From Anaerolineae bacterium (lineage in GTDB: Bacteria; Chloroflexota; Anaerolineae; B4-G1; DUEL01): 51,492 nt of DNA. The notes below the pieces were generated by a model that saw only the letters and a list, made by a program, of their open reading frames with translations, was not told the origin of the DNA and ran no database searches. How positions within the stretch are numbered: position 1 is the stretch's first letter; every line of letters begins with the position of its first letter. Position numbers and translations under genes: made by a program. The DNA lies in NCBI GenBank assembly GCA_016931695.1, contig JAFGEI010000139.1:1-51492 (forward strand), read 5' to 3'. Shown piece after piece: positions 34,646 to 43,005 of the stretch.

Positions 34646-35806
34646 ATGTTTAAGGAGAGGATCGAAACGTCGGCAGCGCCAACGATTGCCATCACGGAAT
34701 GCCTGGGCGACCTGGTCATCAGGGGCACAGAAGAGTCGTGGGTCGATATCCGCTTGCGCGGGCGGGGAAACGACGTCACCCTGGAACGGGACGGGGATCG
34801 CCTGGAGATTGCAGCGCGGGCGGACTGCTACCTCACCTGCCCGCACGGGGCGACGCTCTCCATTGGCACCGTGCGGGGCGGTTTCAAGCTCAAGGACGTG
34901 ACGGGCGCAGCCGAGATCGCGACCGTCAACGGTGACGTCGTTTTGCGCGGCACCGGTCCGATCGCCTTGCAGGAGGCTTTTGGCGACCTGAGCGCTCGCC
35001 AGGTGGCTGGCGGCCTGGACGCCCGGACGGTGGCCGGAGATGCCCGGGTGCAAGGGGTGGCCGAATCGCTCGCGATCGGCCGGGCCGGCGGCAACCTGCG
35101 CGCCGACGGCATCGCGGGCGGGCTCGAGGTCGAAGCGGTGGGCTCGGACGCGGCCCTCGGCCCGCCCTTCTCCCCCGGCGCCGCCTACCGCCTGACGGTC
35201 GGCAGCAACTTGCGCGTCTACGTCCCCGCCGATGCCAGCCTGCGCCTGGCCTTCCAGGTCGGCGGGCGCGTCCGCTCTGACCTGCCGGACCACGTCTTCC
35301 AGGAGAGCGCGGGCGAAACGACGGCCGTCATCGGGGCAGGCGAAGCGTCGCTGGAGGCGACGGTTGGCGGGCACGTCCGCCTGCAGGCTGTCGAAGGGTC
35401 GCGGGGGGAGGACTTTGAGGCCGACCTGGACGGATTGGGCCTGACCATCGAGGCGCGCATTGCCGAGGCGATGGCGGATATGGAGAGCCGCCTGGCGCAG
35501 AGTATGCGCCACCTGGACGACGAGAACCTGCGGCGGCGGATCGAGCGGGTGGCCGAACAAGCCCGCCAGCAGGCCGGGCACACTGCCGACCGGGCGCGCC
35601 TGCAGGCGGAACGGGCCGCGCAGCGGGCGCAGATGCGGGCCGAGCAGGCCGAGCGCCGCTGGCGCCGCGCCAGCGGCCAGCGCCCCCGGCCCGAACGCCC
35701 CGCCGTCTCGGACGAGGAGCGGCTGAGGGTGCTGCGCATGGTCGAAGAGGGCAAGGTTTCTCCCGAACAGGCCGCCGACCTGCTTGCCGCCCTGGAGGGC
35801 AAGTAG
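34646..35806 (+). CDS. DUF4097-like beta-repeat protein with C-terminal SHOCT-like motif
   Basis: A 386-residue protein without signal peptide. Residues about 10-270 form a repetitive beta structure of the DUF4097 type (VNGDVVLRGTGPIALQEAFG, LSARQVAGGLDARTVAGDAR, LAIGRAGGNLRADGIAGG). A highly charged helical region follows (about 275-345: QARQQAGHTADRARLQAERA), probably coiled coil. The C-terminal 30 residues (EERLRVLRMVEEGKVSPEQA, ADLLAALEG) are the helical motif shared across the operon. This layout resembles Bacillus YvlB and related envelope-stress proteins. AGGAGG before ATG 34646 fixes the start; its stop TAG overlaps the next GTG by one base. Confidence 0.83.
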   Translation: MFKERIETSAAPTIAITECLGDLVIRGTEESWVDIRLRGRGNDVTLERDGDRLEIAARADCYLTCPHGATLSIGTVRGGFKLKDVTGAAEIATVNGDVVLRGTGPIALQEAFGDLSARQVAGGLDARTVAGDARVQGVAESLAIGRAGGNLRADGIAGGLEVEAVGSDAALGPPFSPGAAYRLTVGSNLRVYVPADASLRLAFQVGGRVRSDLPDHVFQESAGETTAVIGAGEASLEATVGGHVRLQAVEGSRGEDFEADLDGLGLTIEARIAEAMADMESRLAQSMRHLDDENLRRRIERVAEQARQQAGHTADRARLQAERAAQRAQMRAEQAERRWRRASGQRPRPERPAVSDEERLRVLRMVEEGKVSPEQAADLLAALEGK

Positions 35807-36801
35807 TGGTTGCTGCCGCCGTCGGCCGCCGCGTCGAGGGGATCGTCCCCTTCGATCCCTTCCGTCACCTGGCGGGGGTGGTCGAGCTGATGCTGCACGC
35901 CTTCCGCGGAGGGTTGGGGCCCGGCGCCCGCTACACGCTGCGCCGCATGAAGCGGGCGGCGCGCTGGGGCGCCTGGGGGTTCTGGCTGTGGGGCATAGAA
36001 CCCCAGGCCGGCAGCGCGCCGGGTTTCGTCTGGGTCGACGCGGGCCACGTTGTCGGCAACGTCTCTTTGCGCCGCGCCGCTTCTCCGGGCGGGTGGATGA
36101 TCGGCAACGTCGCCGTCCATGCTGACTGGCAGGGACGGGGCATCGGCCGGGCGCTGCTGGAAAAAGCGCTCGAGACGGCTGCCCAACAGGGCGCGGCCTG
36201 GATCGGCCTGGAGGTTGATGAAAAGAGCGCCGTCGCCCGCCGGATGTACGAGCGGACGGGCTTTGTGCCGGTGGGCGCGATGCTGGAACTGGTCCACTCG
36301 GCCGCGGCGTCCCTCCCGCCCCCTTCCCGCGCCCCGCTCGATCTGCGGCCCGGCCGCGCGGCGGACAGCGCCGCCCTGTACCAGCTGGCCCAGGAGGGGC
36401 TGAGCCGCGCCCACTGCGAGACGCTAGAGATCCGGCGCTCCATCTACCGCGCTGGCTGGGAGGTGCAATTGGGCGGGTGGCTCGAGGGCTGCCGGGAGAG
36501 CTGGGAAATTTGCGAACGAGACGGGGCCGTGATCGGGGCGCTGCGGGTGCAGAGCCGCTGGTTCCCGCGCTGGCACAACCTGGAGGTGTTGGCCCGCGAG
36601 ACGGAACTGGAACGGCTGGGGCCGCAGCTGGCGGCGGCAGGTCTGTCCATCCTGGCGCACCGCCGCCCGTGGGAAACCACGACGGCGCTGCCCGGCTGTC
36701 GCGAGGCCCTGGAACCCCATTTCACCGCCTGCGGCTTCCGGCGCCTGCGCCGCCTGGTCCAAATGCGGCGGTACCTGGGACAGAAGGTGACAGTCCGATG
36801 A
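35806..36801 (+). CDS. GNAT-family acetyltransferase with two GNAT-like domains
   Basis: A 331-residue protein starting at GTG 35806, overlapping the previous stop. The first domain (about 15-165) has a clear acetyl-CoA motif, GNVAVHADWQGRGIGRALLE, and the follow-on RRMYERTGFVPVG. A second, degenerate copy (about 175-331) begins LDLRPGRAADSAALYQLAQE and keeps CGFRRLRRLVQM near the end but lacks the Q/R-x-x-G-x-G/A loop. The substrate is unknown. It is embedded in the DUF2089 operon and is the only member lacking the shared helical motif, so it may modify a partner encoded there. Confidence 0.85.
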   Translation: MVAAAVGRRVEGIVPFDPFRHLAGVVELMLHAFRGGLGPGARYTLRRMKRAARWGAWGFWLWGIEPQAGSAPGFVWVDAGHVVGNVSLRRAASPGGWMIGNVAVHADWQGRGIGRALLEKALETAAQQGAAWIGLEVDEKSAVARRMYERTGFVPVGAMLELVHSAAASLPPPSRAPLDLRPGRAADSAALYQLAQEGLSRAHCETLEIRRSIYRAGWEVQLGGWLEGCRESWEICERDGAVIGALRVQSRWFPRWHNLEVLARETELERLGPQLAAAGLSILAHRRPWETTTALPGCREALEPHFTACGFRRLRRLVQMRRYLGQKVTVR

Positions 36802-36825
36802 ATGCGGCAGCAAAAGGAGAAATGT

Positions 36826-37410
36826 ATGAGTGAAAAACGCGAGATTCTCGAGTTGATCGAAGCGGGCGAGATCAGCGTCGAAGAGGGCGTGCGCCGGTTG
36901 GAAATGCTGGCCGGGGGGCCGCAGCCGGAACCGGAGGCCCCGCACGTCTCGCCGCCGCCCTCCCGCCAGCAAGTCGTCCGGCCCGGGCTGGTGCGGCTGA
37001 TCTGGCAGCTCGCCTTCTGGCTGGGGGTCGTGCTGCTGACGGGCGGCGCGCTGCTGGTCGCCGCCGTCTATGCCTGGGATCTGGCATCGGGATGGCTGGT
37101 CTGCGGCTGGCCGCTCTTTGCCGTCGGTGTGCTGGTGATGGTGCTGGGCTGGTGGATGCGCCGGGCGCGCTGGCTCTCCTTGCGCGTGCGCCAGACGGAC
37201 GGGCCAAACATTATCCTGGCCCTGCCGCTGCCGCTGGGTCTCGTCGGCTGGGCGGTGCGCATCCTGCGCCCCTTTGTCCCGCAATTGCAGCAGGACGGAC
37301 TCGACGAGATGATCCTGGCGCTGCAAGAAGAACTGCACGATGGACACCCCCTCATCGTCGAGGTCGACGAGGGAGAGGGGGGAGAACAGGTACAGGTCTA
37401 TTTGGGTTAG
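36826..37410 (+). CDS. membrane protein with N-terminal SHOCT-like motif
   Basis: A 194-residue protein. Residues 3-35 (KREILELIEAGEISVEEGVR, RLEMLAGG) are the shared helical motif. Two membrane helices follow at about 60-82 (LIWQLAFWLGVVLLTGGALL) and 90-112 (SGWLVCGWPLFAVGVLVMVL). A cytoplasmic-type tail (about 115-194) has PNIILALPLPLGLVGWAVRI, ILRPFVPQLQQDGLDEMILAL and an acidic end. AAGGAG six bases before ATG 36826 sets the start. It probably anchors the system to the membrane. I do not recognise a named family beyond the shared motif. Confidence 0.78.
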   Translation: MSEKREILELIEAGEISVEEGVRRLEMLAGGPQPEPEAPHVSPPPSRQQVVRPGLVRLIWQLAFWLGVVLLTGGALLVAAVYAWDLASGWLVCGWPLFAVGVLVMVLGWWMRRARWLSLRVRQTDGPNIILALPLPLGLVGWAVRILRPFVPQLQQDGLDEMILALQEELHDGHPLIVEVDEGEGGEQVQVYLG

Positions 37411-37420
37411 GAGGTGTGTC

Positions 37421-37807
37421 GTGACCAAGGGAACAGAAGAACGGCTCAAGATCCTGCAGATGCTGGAGGAGGGCAAAATCTCGGCTGACGAGGCGACCAC
37501 GCTGCTGCGAGCGATGGAGGGCGGCGATCGCCCGCCAACCCTGCCCTCGCCGCCGGCGGGCGCGGAGGGGCGCTACCTGCGCATCAACGTCGTCGACCTG
37601 GATTCCGGCAAGGGGAAAGTGAACGTCACCATCCCCCTCGGCCTGGTCAACGTCGGCCTGCGCATGGCAGAGCGCTTTGCCCCCAACGACTTTGACGACT
37701 TTGACTTTCAGGAGCTGGGCGAGCTGATCACCAGCGGCGCCATCGGCAAACTGGTCGAGGTCGTCGACGCCGAGGACAATGAGCGCGTCGAAATCTATGT
37801 AGAATAA
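37421..37807 (+). CDS. small cytoplasmic protein with N-terminal SHOCT-like motif
   Basis: A 128-residue protein starting at GTG 37421 after GTTAGGAGGTG. Residues about 5-33 (EERLKILQMLEEGKISADEA, TTLLRAMEGG) are the clearest copy of the operon's shared helical motif. After a Pro-rich linker, residues about 52-128 (RYLRINVVDLDSGKGKVNVT, IPLGLVNVGLRMAERFAP, ELITSGAIGKLVEVVDAED) align by eye with the tail of the preceding membrane protein (IILALPLPLGLVGWAVRIL, HPLIVEVDEGEG), so the two C-terminal domains seem related. It closes the operon. The function is unknown. Confidence 0.8.
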   Translation: MTKGTEERLKILQMLEEGKISADEATTLLRAMEGGDRPPTLPSPPAGAEGRYLRINVVDLDSGKGKVNVTIPLGLVNVGLRMAERFAPNDFDDFDFQELGELITSGAIGKLVEVVDAEDNERVEIYVE

Positions 37808-37828
37808 CCCCGCTTCTCTCCTTGCTGA

Positions 37829-37861
37829 TAGGGATGGTTGGATTTTGTCCGACCATCCCTA
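37829..37861. terminator. hairpin between the convergent DUF operon and prs
   Basis: TAGGGATGGTTGGA (37829-37842) pairs with TCCGACCATCCCTA (37848-37861) over 14 bp with one wobble and a TTTTG loop. It sits between convergent stops, so it may serve both genes. There is no T-run, and the TAGGG...CCCTA ends recall the dispersed hairpins at 26720 and 32973. Confidence 0.6.
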
Positions 37862-37881
37862 CATCCACGTCAAGTCCCAAG

Positions 37882-38847
37882 TCACGGCTGCTGCCAGGTT
37901 CCCTCGACCAACGATCCCATCGTTTCCCCCTCGTGGATGCGACGGATCGCCTCGGCCAGTATGGGGGCGATGGAGATGATGTGCAGCTTGGGATGGGCGG
38001 CGATCTCTGGCGGGATGTGGACGGTGTCGGTGACGACCAGTTCGGCGATGTCGGCCCGGCCCAGGCGCTGCAGGGCGCTGGGCAAGAGCACCGGGTGGGT
38101 CACGGCCAGGTAGGCTGGCGGAACGGCCCCCGCCTCGAACAGGGCGGGCAGTTCGTCCAACATGCTGCCACTGGCGACGATGTCGTCGATGACGATGGGC
38201 GTTCGACCGCTGATGTCCCCGGCGACGTGGGTCACCTGCACACCCCCTTTTGACAGGCGCCGCTTGTACATCACCGCCATTGGCAGGTCGAGCAGGTCGG
38301 CGTACTTGTTTGCCAGCCAGGTCCGCCCCACGTCGGGAGAGACGATGGCCGCGTTTTCAAACCCCTTGCGCCGGAAATAACCTCCCAGCACCGGCACGGC
38401 GGTGAGCGGGTCCACGGGGATGTCGAAAAAACCCTGCGTCGCCTGGGCGTGGATGTCGACATAGATCACTCGCGTCGCGCCCATCTCCTGGATCATCCGC
38501 GCGACGACCTTGGCGCTGATCGGCTCGCGCCCTTTGGCCATCCGTTCCTGGCGGGCGTAGGGGTAGTAGGGCATGACGACGTTGATGGCATAGACCGAGG
38601 CGCGGCGGAAGGCGTCGATCATGAGAATCAACTCCATCAGGTGGTCGTTCACCGGTTGGGTGCAGGGTTGGAGGATATAGATCTCCTGGTGCCGCACCAG
38701 CTCTTTGATCTGGACGTGGATCTCGCTGTCGGGAAAGGTCTGGATTTTGAGCGGCAGCAACGACAGGCCAAGCTGTTTTGCGATAGCCTCGGCCAGGGGC
38801 ACGTTTGCCCGCCCACTACAGAGATGCATCATTCTTGACTTGGGCAT
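37882..38847 (-). CDS. prs: ribose-phosphate pyrophosphokinase
   Basis: A 321-residue PRPP synthetase, which makes phosphoribosyl pyrophosphate from ribose 5-phosphate and ATP. It has FPDSEIHVQI, MPYYPYARQERMAKGREPIS (the ATP-binding flexible loop), DIHAQATQGFFDIPVD (metal-binding His), VSPDVGR, MYKRR and the PRPP loop IVIDDIVASGSML. The common ARQDRK of many bacterial enzymes is ARQERM here, a modest change. The ATG at 38847 (MPKSRMMHLCSGRANVPLAE) has GAGGAGG upstream. The MITE-like copy 2 lies 34 bp before the start, so it may affect or supply the promoter; I could not find a convincing -35/-10 pair there. Confidence 0.95.
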   Translation of the reverse strand: MPKSRMMHLCSGRANVPLAEAIAKQLGLSLLPLKIQTFPDSEIHVQIKELVRHQEIYILQPCTQPVNDHLMELILMIDAFRRASVYAINVVMPYYPYARQERMAKGREPISAKVVARMIQEMGATRVIYVDIHAQATQGFFDIPVDPLTAVPVLGGYFRRKGFENAAIVSPDVGRTWLANKYADLLDLPMAVMYKRRLSKGGVQVTHVAGDISGRTPIVIDDIVASGSMLDELPALFEAGAVPPAYLAVTHPVLLPSALQRLGRADIAELVVTDTVHIPPEIAAHPKLHIISIAPILAEAIRRIHEGETMGSLVEGTWQQP

Positions 38848-38881
38848 CCTTTTTTCCTCCTCGATTTTGTCACATTATCTC

Positions 38882-39018
38882 GACAATGGCACATTTCAAC
38901 ATTGGATGCTCTACCGCAGTGGGAGAAGGGGAAGGGGGGTTTCGCAGGCGGCGAAGCCGCCTGCGAAACCCCCCTTCCCCGTGCTTGGCAGAGCAATCTA
39001 CTGAAATGTGCCATTGTC
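38882..39018. mobile_element. MITE-like palindromic element, copy 2
   Basis: 137 bp with the same perfect 17 bp terminal inverted repeats as copy 1 (38882-38898 and 39002-39018) and the same central GCAGGCGGC-GAA-GCCGCCTGC palindrome. It differs from copy 1 by a few substitutions and short indels in the G/C tracts. The bases just outside the repeats swap between copies (TT/GA in copy 1, TC/AA in copy 2). No clear target-site duplication longer than 2 bp is visible. Confidence 0.8.
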
Positions 39019-39037
39019 AAATTATATTCAATTTAGG

Positions 39038-39104
39038 CCAGGGGACAAATTTTGCCGTCGGGGGGGCGGGAATGACGCGGTCTCACATGCATTTTTGTCC
39101 CTGG
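39038..39104. repeat. inverted repeat CCAGGGGACAAA / TTTGTCCCTGG
   Basis: Arms at 39038-39049 and 39094-39104 match with one extra G, around a 44-base G-rich loop. It lies between the MITE and the histidine kinase promoter. The function is unknown. Confidence 0.4.
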
Positions 39105-39218
39105 TTGAGCGCACAAACCTGTTTCGCTTGCTTCCCCGGGCTTGTCTCGGGCGGCGGGGGGCCTCTCGTCGCCCATTTTTGTTAGGACTTTTGACCTATA
39201 GGCAAGCGGGGCTGATAT

Positions 39219-39227
39219 TGGTATAAT
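39219..39227 (+). promoter_or_regulatory. extended -10 promoter of the histidine kinase gene
   Basis: TGG-TATAAT with the -10 at 39222-39227. No good -35 lies 16-18 bases upstream; TTGACC at 39191 is too far. Transcription would begin near 39234, at the base of leader copy C. Confidence 0.55.
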
Positions 39228-39234
39228 ATGGTTG

Positions 39235-39386
39235 TAACGTAGCGGCTCAGCCTGCCACTTGCAGTCTCCCACCAAGAGCAAAGGGAGATGGGGCGTTTCG
39301 CGCGCAAAACGCCTGGTTTTCGCTGCCTCGTGCCCGGGAGAAGCATCCAGGGGGTTGTGGCTGAGCAGCAGCATGAAGGAGATGGC
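39235..39386 (+). ncRNA. structured 5' leader, copy C of a three-member family
   Basis: The arm GCGGCTCAGCC (39242-39252) pairs with GGCTGAGCAGC (39359-39369) at 10 of 11 positions. A second hairpin, GGCGTTT with AAAACGCC, lies at 39291-39313. Before the 3' arm is a GTGC...GCAT hairpin containing GGGA, then the shared core GCATCCAGGGG (39343-39353). The helix ends 17 bases before the GTG start and abuts the AAGGAG ribosome site. The overall order is the same as in copies A and B, while the interior has diverged. Confidence 0.55.
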
Positions 39387-41675
39387 GTGAAACGAGCGCT
39401 TGGTACTATGGTAGCCAGTTTACCATACCCGCGTCTGTTCAAGTTCTTTTGCTGGAGCCTGGGTGTGTTGGGTATGGTTTCCCTGCTCTTGCTGTCGGGA
39501 GGGCTGCCATTATCTACCTGGGGATTGATCCTTTTGTTCATCCCCCTGGCGATACTGGCGGATATTTTCAACCTGCGTGTTTCGCAACATGTCTTTTTGT
39601 CCTTTGGCACGATCATCTGCCTGTTGTGCGCGTTGCTGTTGGGGCCGGTCGCTGCGGCGTGGGTGGCTGGCATCAGCAACCTGTTTACCGAAGTGGTCCT
39701 GATTCGACGCGGCCTGTATTTTGCCGCCCGCTCGGCAGGTATGTGCATCCTGATGTGGCTGGTGGGAGGAATGGCCTACCGGGCCGCCGGGGGCGTCGTG
39801 CCCCTGGTGCATCTGCAGTGGGTCGAGCTGGCCCAAGTCCTGGTCCTTTTTCTGGCTTTTGCCGGGGTGAACCGCCTGGTGATGAGCGTCGATCGCCTCC
39901 TGCGCGGCCTTTCCCTGCGCCGCTACCTGGGCCATATCACCCCGCGAACACTGTTGATGCAGCTGACCTTTGTGCCGATTGCGGCGGTCATGGCGGTCGG
40001 ATACGCTGCCCTTGGGCCGCTCTTCCTGGCCCTGTTGTTGCTGGTCGTGTTCTTGGGCCTTGCCGTGGTGCAGCGGCTGCGGCGCACCTCGGATGTCCTG
40101 GCACAGCGGGTGACCGCACTGGACACCCTCAACCACGTGGGGCGATTGATCGGCTCGTCGCTCGACCTGGAGGCCCTGGTCGACCTGATCTATGAAGGGG
40201 CCAGCCAGTTGATCGACACGTCAAATTTCTGGGTTGCGCTCTACCATGCAGAGCGCGGCGAGTTGGTCTACCAGGTTCTCTACGATGCCGGCCAGCGGTA
40301 CCCCCCGGAGCATCGCCTGTACCAGCCGGGGGTTGGCCTGGCGGCCTATGTCATCGAACAAAAGCGGCCGGTTCTCGCCCACAACCTGGCGGAAATCAAG
40401 CAGCTGCCGGTGCAACTGACGACGGTCGGTTCCGGGCAGGTCACCGAGTCGGTGCTGGGCGTGCCGATGATGGTCAAGGGCAAGGTCATTGGCGCCATTG
40501 CCGCCCAGAGCTACCAGCCTGACGCGTTTGGGCAGCAGGACGTGGGCACGCTGATGACGCTGGCCAATCAGGCCGCCGTCGCCCTGGAGAACGCGCGCCT
40601 GTTCCGCGAGGTGGCCCAGGGGCGGCGCAACCTGCGTGCGGTGCTGGACAGCGTCGAGCACGCGGTGGTTGTGACCGACCTGGACGGGCGGGTGCTGATG
40701 GCCAACCTGGCGGCGGCCAAACTGTTCGGCGTGTCAGAGGAGCAGGTCGCCGGGCGGCCGTTGGCAGCAGTGATTGGCCATCGCGCACTTGCCGCCGTGG
40801 CCGAGCGGATCGAGCGGGGGGAGATCACGGGCCCGGTCGAACTGCAGGTGGAACTCGGCGACGGCCACGCTCTCGTGGCGCACCTGAACCCGGTGACCAG
40901 CCTGGAGGGTGAGCGGGCCGGCTACGTGGTCGCAATGGCCGACATCACCGCCATCCACGAACTGAGCCAGTTGAAATCCTTCTTGATTCGCCTGGCCTCA
41001 CACGATCTCCGCACCCCGCTCCAACTGGCGAGCGGCTTTTTCGAGGTCCTGGTCGAAGATGCCCTTTTCAACAAGCAGCAGGTTGACCTGGTGCGGCGGG
41101 TGCGCAAGAACATGGATGCGATGAAAAAGCTGATCGACGAGTTGTTGGAACTGGAGCGGATCGAAAGGGATAACAACAATTGGGAAGCACTCGACGTCGG
41201 GCAGTTGGTGCGTCAAGTCGTCCAAGATCAACGGCTGCAAGGGGAAATGAAAGAGCAGCAGATCTGGTTGGACATTGTTCCAGAGCCAATCAAGGTCAAG
41301 GGGGATCAGCGCATGCTGACCCAGGCGATAGCCAACCTGGTGGACAATGGGATCAAGTATACGCCGGAGGGCGGCAAGATCACCATCCGCGTGCGCGCGG
41401 ATGGCGACGAGGTAAAAATCGTGGTTCAGGATACGGGCATCGGAATCCCACTGGATCAGCAGTCCCGCCTCTTTGAGCAGTTCTACCGCGTCCGCCAGCC
41501 GGGCACCGAGCACATATCCGGCACCGGTTTAGGGCTGAGCCTGGTGCGAGAGATCGTGGAGAAGCACGGTGGCCGGGTCTGGGTAGAGAGCGAAGGCGTG
41601 CCGGGCCAGGGCTCGACGTTTGGGATCGCCCTGCCCAGGCAGAGTCGCCGACCGGCTGACTTGGAAGTGGCGTGA
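39387..41675 (+). CDS. membrane sensor histidine kinase with GAF and PAS domains
   Basis: A 762-residue protein. Residues about 10-225 hold seven or so membrane helices forming an integral sensor. A GAF domain follows (about 255-400: LDLEALVDLIYEGASQLIDT, LGVPMMVKGKVIGAIAAQS), then a PAS domain (about 413-520: VLDSVEHAVVVTDLDGRVLM). The kinase core has H539 (LASHDLRTPLQLASGFFEVL), N box (AIANLVDNGIKYTPEGG), G1 (DTGIGIP) and G2 (GTGLGLSL), so it is complete. The likely start is GTG 39387 with AAGGAG five bases away; an ATG at 39288 lies within the leader structure. No response regulator is adjacent, so it is an orphan kinase. Confidence 0.92.
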   Translation: MKRALGTMVASLPYPRLFKFFCWSLGVLGMVSLLLLSGGLPLSTWGLILLFIPLAILADIFNLRVSQHVFLSFGTIICLLCALLLGPVAAAWVAGISNLFTEVVLIRRGLYFAARSAGMCILMWLVGGMAYRAAGGVVPLVHLQWVELAQVLVLFLAFAGVNRLVMSVDRLLRGLSLRRYLGHITPRTLLMQLTFVPIAAVMAVGYAALGPLFLALLLLVVFLGLAVVQRLRRTSDVLAQRVTALDTLNHVGRLIGSSLDLEALVDLIYEGASQLIDTSNFWVALYHAERGELVYQVLYDAGQRYPPEHRLYQPGVGLAAYVIEQKRPVLAHNLAEIKQLPVQLTTVGSGQVTESVLGVPMMVKGKVIGAIAAQSYQPDAFGQQDVGTLMTLANQAAVALENARLFREVAQGRRNLRAVLDSVEHAVVVTDLDGRVLMANLAAAKLFGVSEEQVAGRPLAAVIGHRALAAVAERIERGEITGPVELQVELGDGHALVAHLNPVTSLEGERAGYVVAMADITAIHELSQLKSFLIRLASHDLRTPLQLASGFFEVLVEDALFNKQQVDLVRRVRKNMDAMKKLIDELLELERIERDNNNWEALDVGQLVRQVVQDQRLQGEMKEQQIWLDIVPEPIKVKGDQRMLTQAIANLVDNGIKYTPEGGKITIRVRADGDEVKIVVQDTGIGIPLDQQSRLFEQFYRVRQPGTEHISGTGLGLSLVREIVEKHGGRVWVESEGVPGQGSTFGIALPRQSRRPADLEVA

Positions 41676-41685
41676 ACCCCGTCCG

Positions 41686-43005
41686 TCAGCGGCGCTTTTG
41701 CCGCCGCAGCCCGCCCCGATAGGCCGGGGCAATGATCCCCACCAGGGTGCAGCAACTGAGGTCAAGCATGCGCGTCGCCAGGCGCGGGTCCAGCTCCTCA
41801 ATCGGCGTGGCGGTCGTGATGACGGTGGCCAGCCGGGCATTGTAGCGGTAGTCGAAAACCTGGTACAGCTTTTCCCGCGCCCATGGGGTAGCGGATTCGG
41901 TGCCCAGATCGTCCAGCACCAACAGGGGGACCCGCCGCACCTGGTCAAAGCGCTTGTCGAAAGAGGTGGCGCTCTGCGGGCTAAAAGTGGCCCGCAGGTG
42001 ATCCAACAGGTCGGGCGCCACGACGAACAGCACCGCATCGCCGTGCTTGGCGTGGGTGTTGGCGACGGCGGCGGCGAGGTGGGTCTTGCCGCAGCCGTGC
42101 GGGCCGGTCAGGACGAGCCAGCCCTCGGGGCTGGCGGCAAAGTCGCGGGCGATTTCCAGCGCCAGGCGCAGGTTGTCCAACTCCTCTTGCGGCAGCTCTC
42201 CCCGCCGCAGGTCAAAGTTCTCAAAGGTCTGGTGGCTGTGCAGGCGCAAGCTGCCCAGGATCGAAGAATCGACCTCCCCGGTCGCCCGGTAATCACGGGC
42301 CAGGATGGTCACCACCCGCGTCAGGTCGGGATCGACCAGGCGGGAGCGGATGCGCAGCGGGATTTCTTCCAGCTCGTGGTTGGTCGTGATGACGGTGGGC
42401 AGGCGGGCGTTGTAGCGATAGTTGAGGATCTGGAACAGCTTTTCCTGCGCCCAGGGGGTGGGGGCCTCGGTGCCCAGGTCGTCCAGGATCAGCAGCGACA
42501 CGGTGCGCACCTGCTCAAAGCGCTGGTCGTACCCGGCGGGGCTGGTCGGGCCAAAGGCGGCCCGCAGGTGGTCGAGCAGGTCGGGAACGGTGATAAAGAG
42601 GGCCGGCTGGCCCCGCTCGACCGCCCGGTTGGCGATCGCGACTGCCAGGTGCGTCTTGCCGCAGCCATATCCGCCCCGCAGCAGCAGCCAGCCGGAGGGG
42701 TTTTCGGCATAGGAGCGGGCGGTCTCGTAGGCCAGGCGCAGGTTGTCCTGCCGCTCCGGTTGCAGGCCGTGGCCCTCCGGCACAAAGGTGGCAAAGGTCA
42801 TCCGTTCAAGGATGTCCAGGTTGCTCAGCGCGCGGAGTTGGTCGACGCGCTGCTGGCTGTGTTCCTGCAGGCGGCAGACGCAGGGGTGGAGTTTGCCGAA
42901 ATCGGGATGGTCGAGAGGTAGGTCGTAGCGCACGTAACCCAGCCCATTGCAGTGGGGGCAAACTTTTTCTGGCCGGGGCAGGTCGCTAGTGCTCGATGTA
43001 GTCAC
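41686..43005 (-). CDS. DnaI/DnaC-type helicase loader with two tandem AAA+ domains
   Basis: A 439-residue protein. The N-terminus has a zinc-binding pattern CPHC (16-19) and CVC (42-44), as in Bacillus DnaI. AAA+ domain 1 has Walker A GYGCGKT (112-118) and Walker B LLILDD (171-176). AAA+ domain 2 has GPHGCGKT (301-308) and LLVLDD (361-366). The two copies align end to end with an offset of 190 residues (PDLLDHLRAAFGP against PDLLDHLRATFSP; YRYNARLPTVITT against YRYNARLATVITT). Normal loaders have one such domain. The start is taken as GTG 43005 (VTTSSTSDLPRPEKVCPHC), overlapping the DnaD gene by 20 bases; an ATG at 43065 is possible. The dnaB-dnaD-loader order supports the role. Confidence 0.9.
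   Translation of the reverse strand: MTTSSTSDLPRPEKVCPHCNGLGYVRYDLPLDHPDFGKLHPCVCRLQEHSQQRVDQLRALSNLDILERMTFATFVPEGHGLQPERQDNLRLAYETARSYAENPSGWLLLRGGYGCGKTHLAVAIANRAVERGQPALFITVPDLLDHLRAAFGPTSPAGYDQRFEQVRTVSLLILDDLGTEAPTPWAQEKLFQILNYRYNARLPTVITTNHELEEIPLRIRSRLVDPDLTRVVTILARDYRATGEVDSSILGSLRLHSHQTFENFDLRRGELPQEELDNLRLALEIARDFAASPEGWLVLTGPHGCGKTHLAAAVANTHAKHGDAVLFVVAPDLLDHLRATFSPQSATSFDKRFDQVRRVPLLVLDDLGTESATPWAREKLYQVFDYRYNARLATVITTATPIEELDPRLATRMLDLSCCTLVGIIAPAYRGGLRRQKRR

Noticed and set aside
39191..39227. TTGACC at 39191 as the -35 of the histidine kinase promoter
   Set aside because: The spacer to TATAAT would be 25 bases; the extended -10 alone is more plausible.
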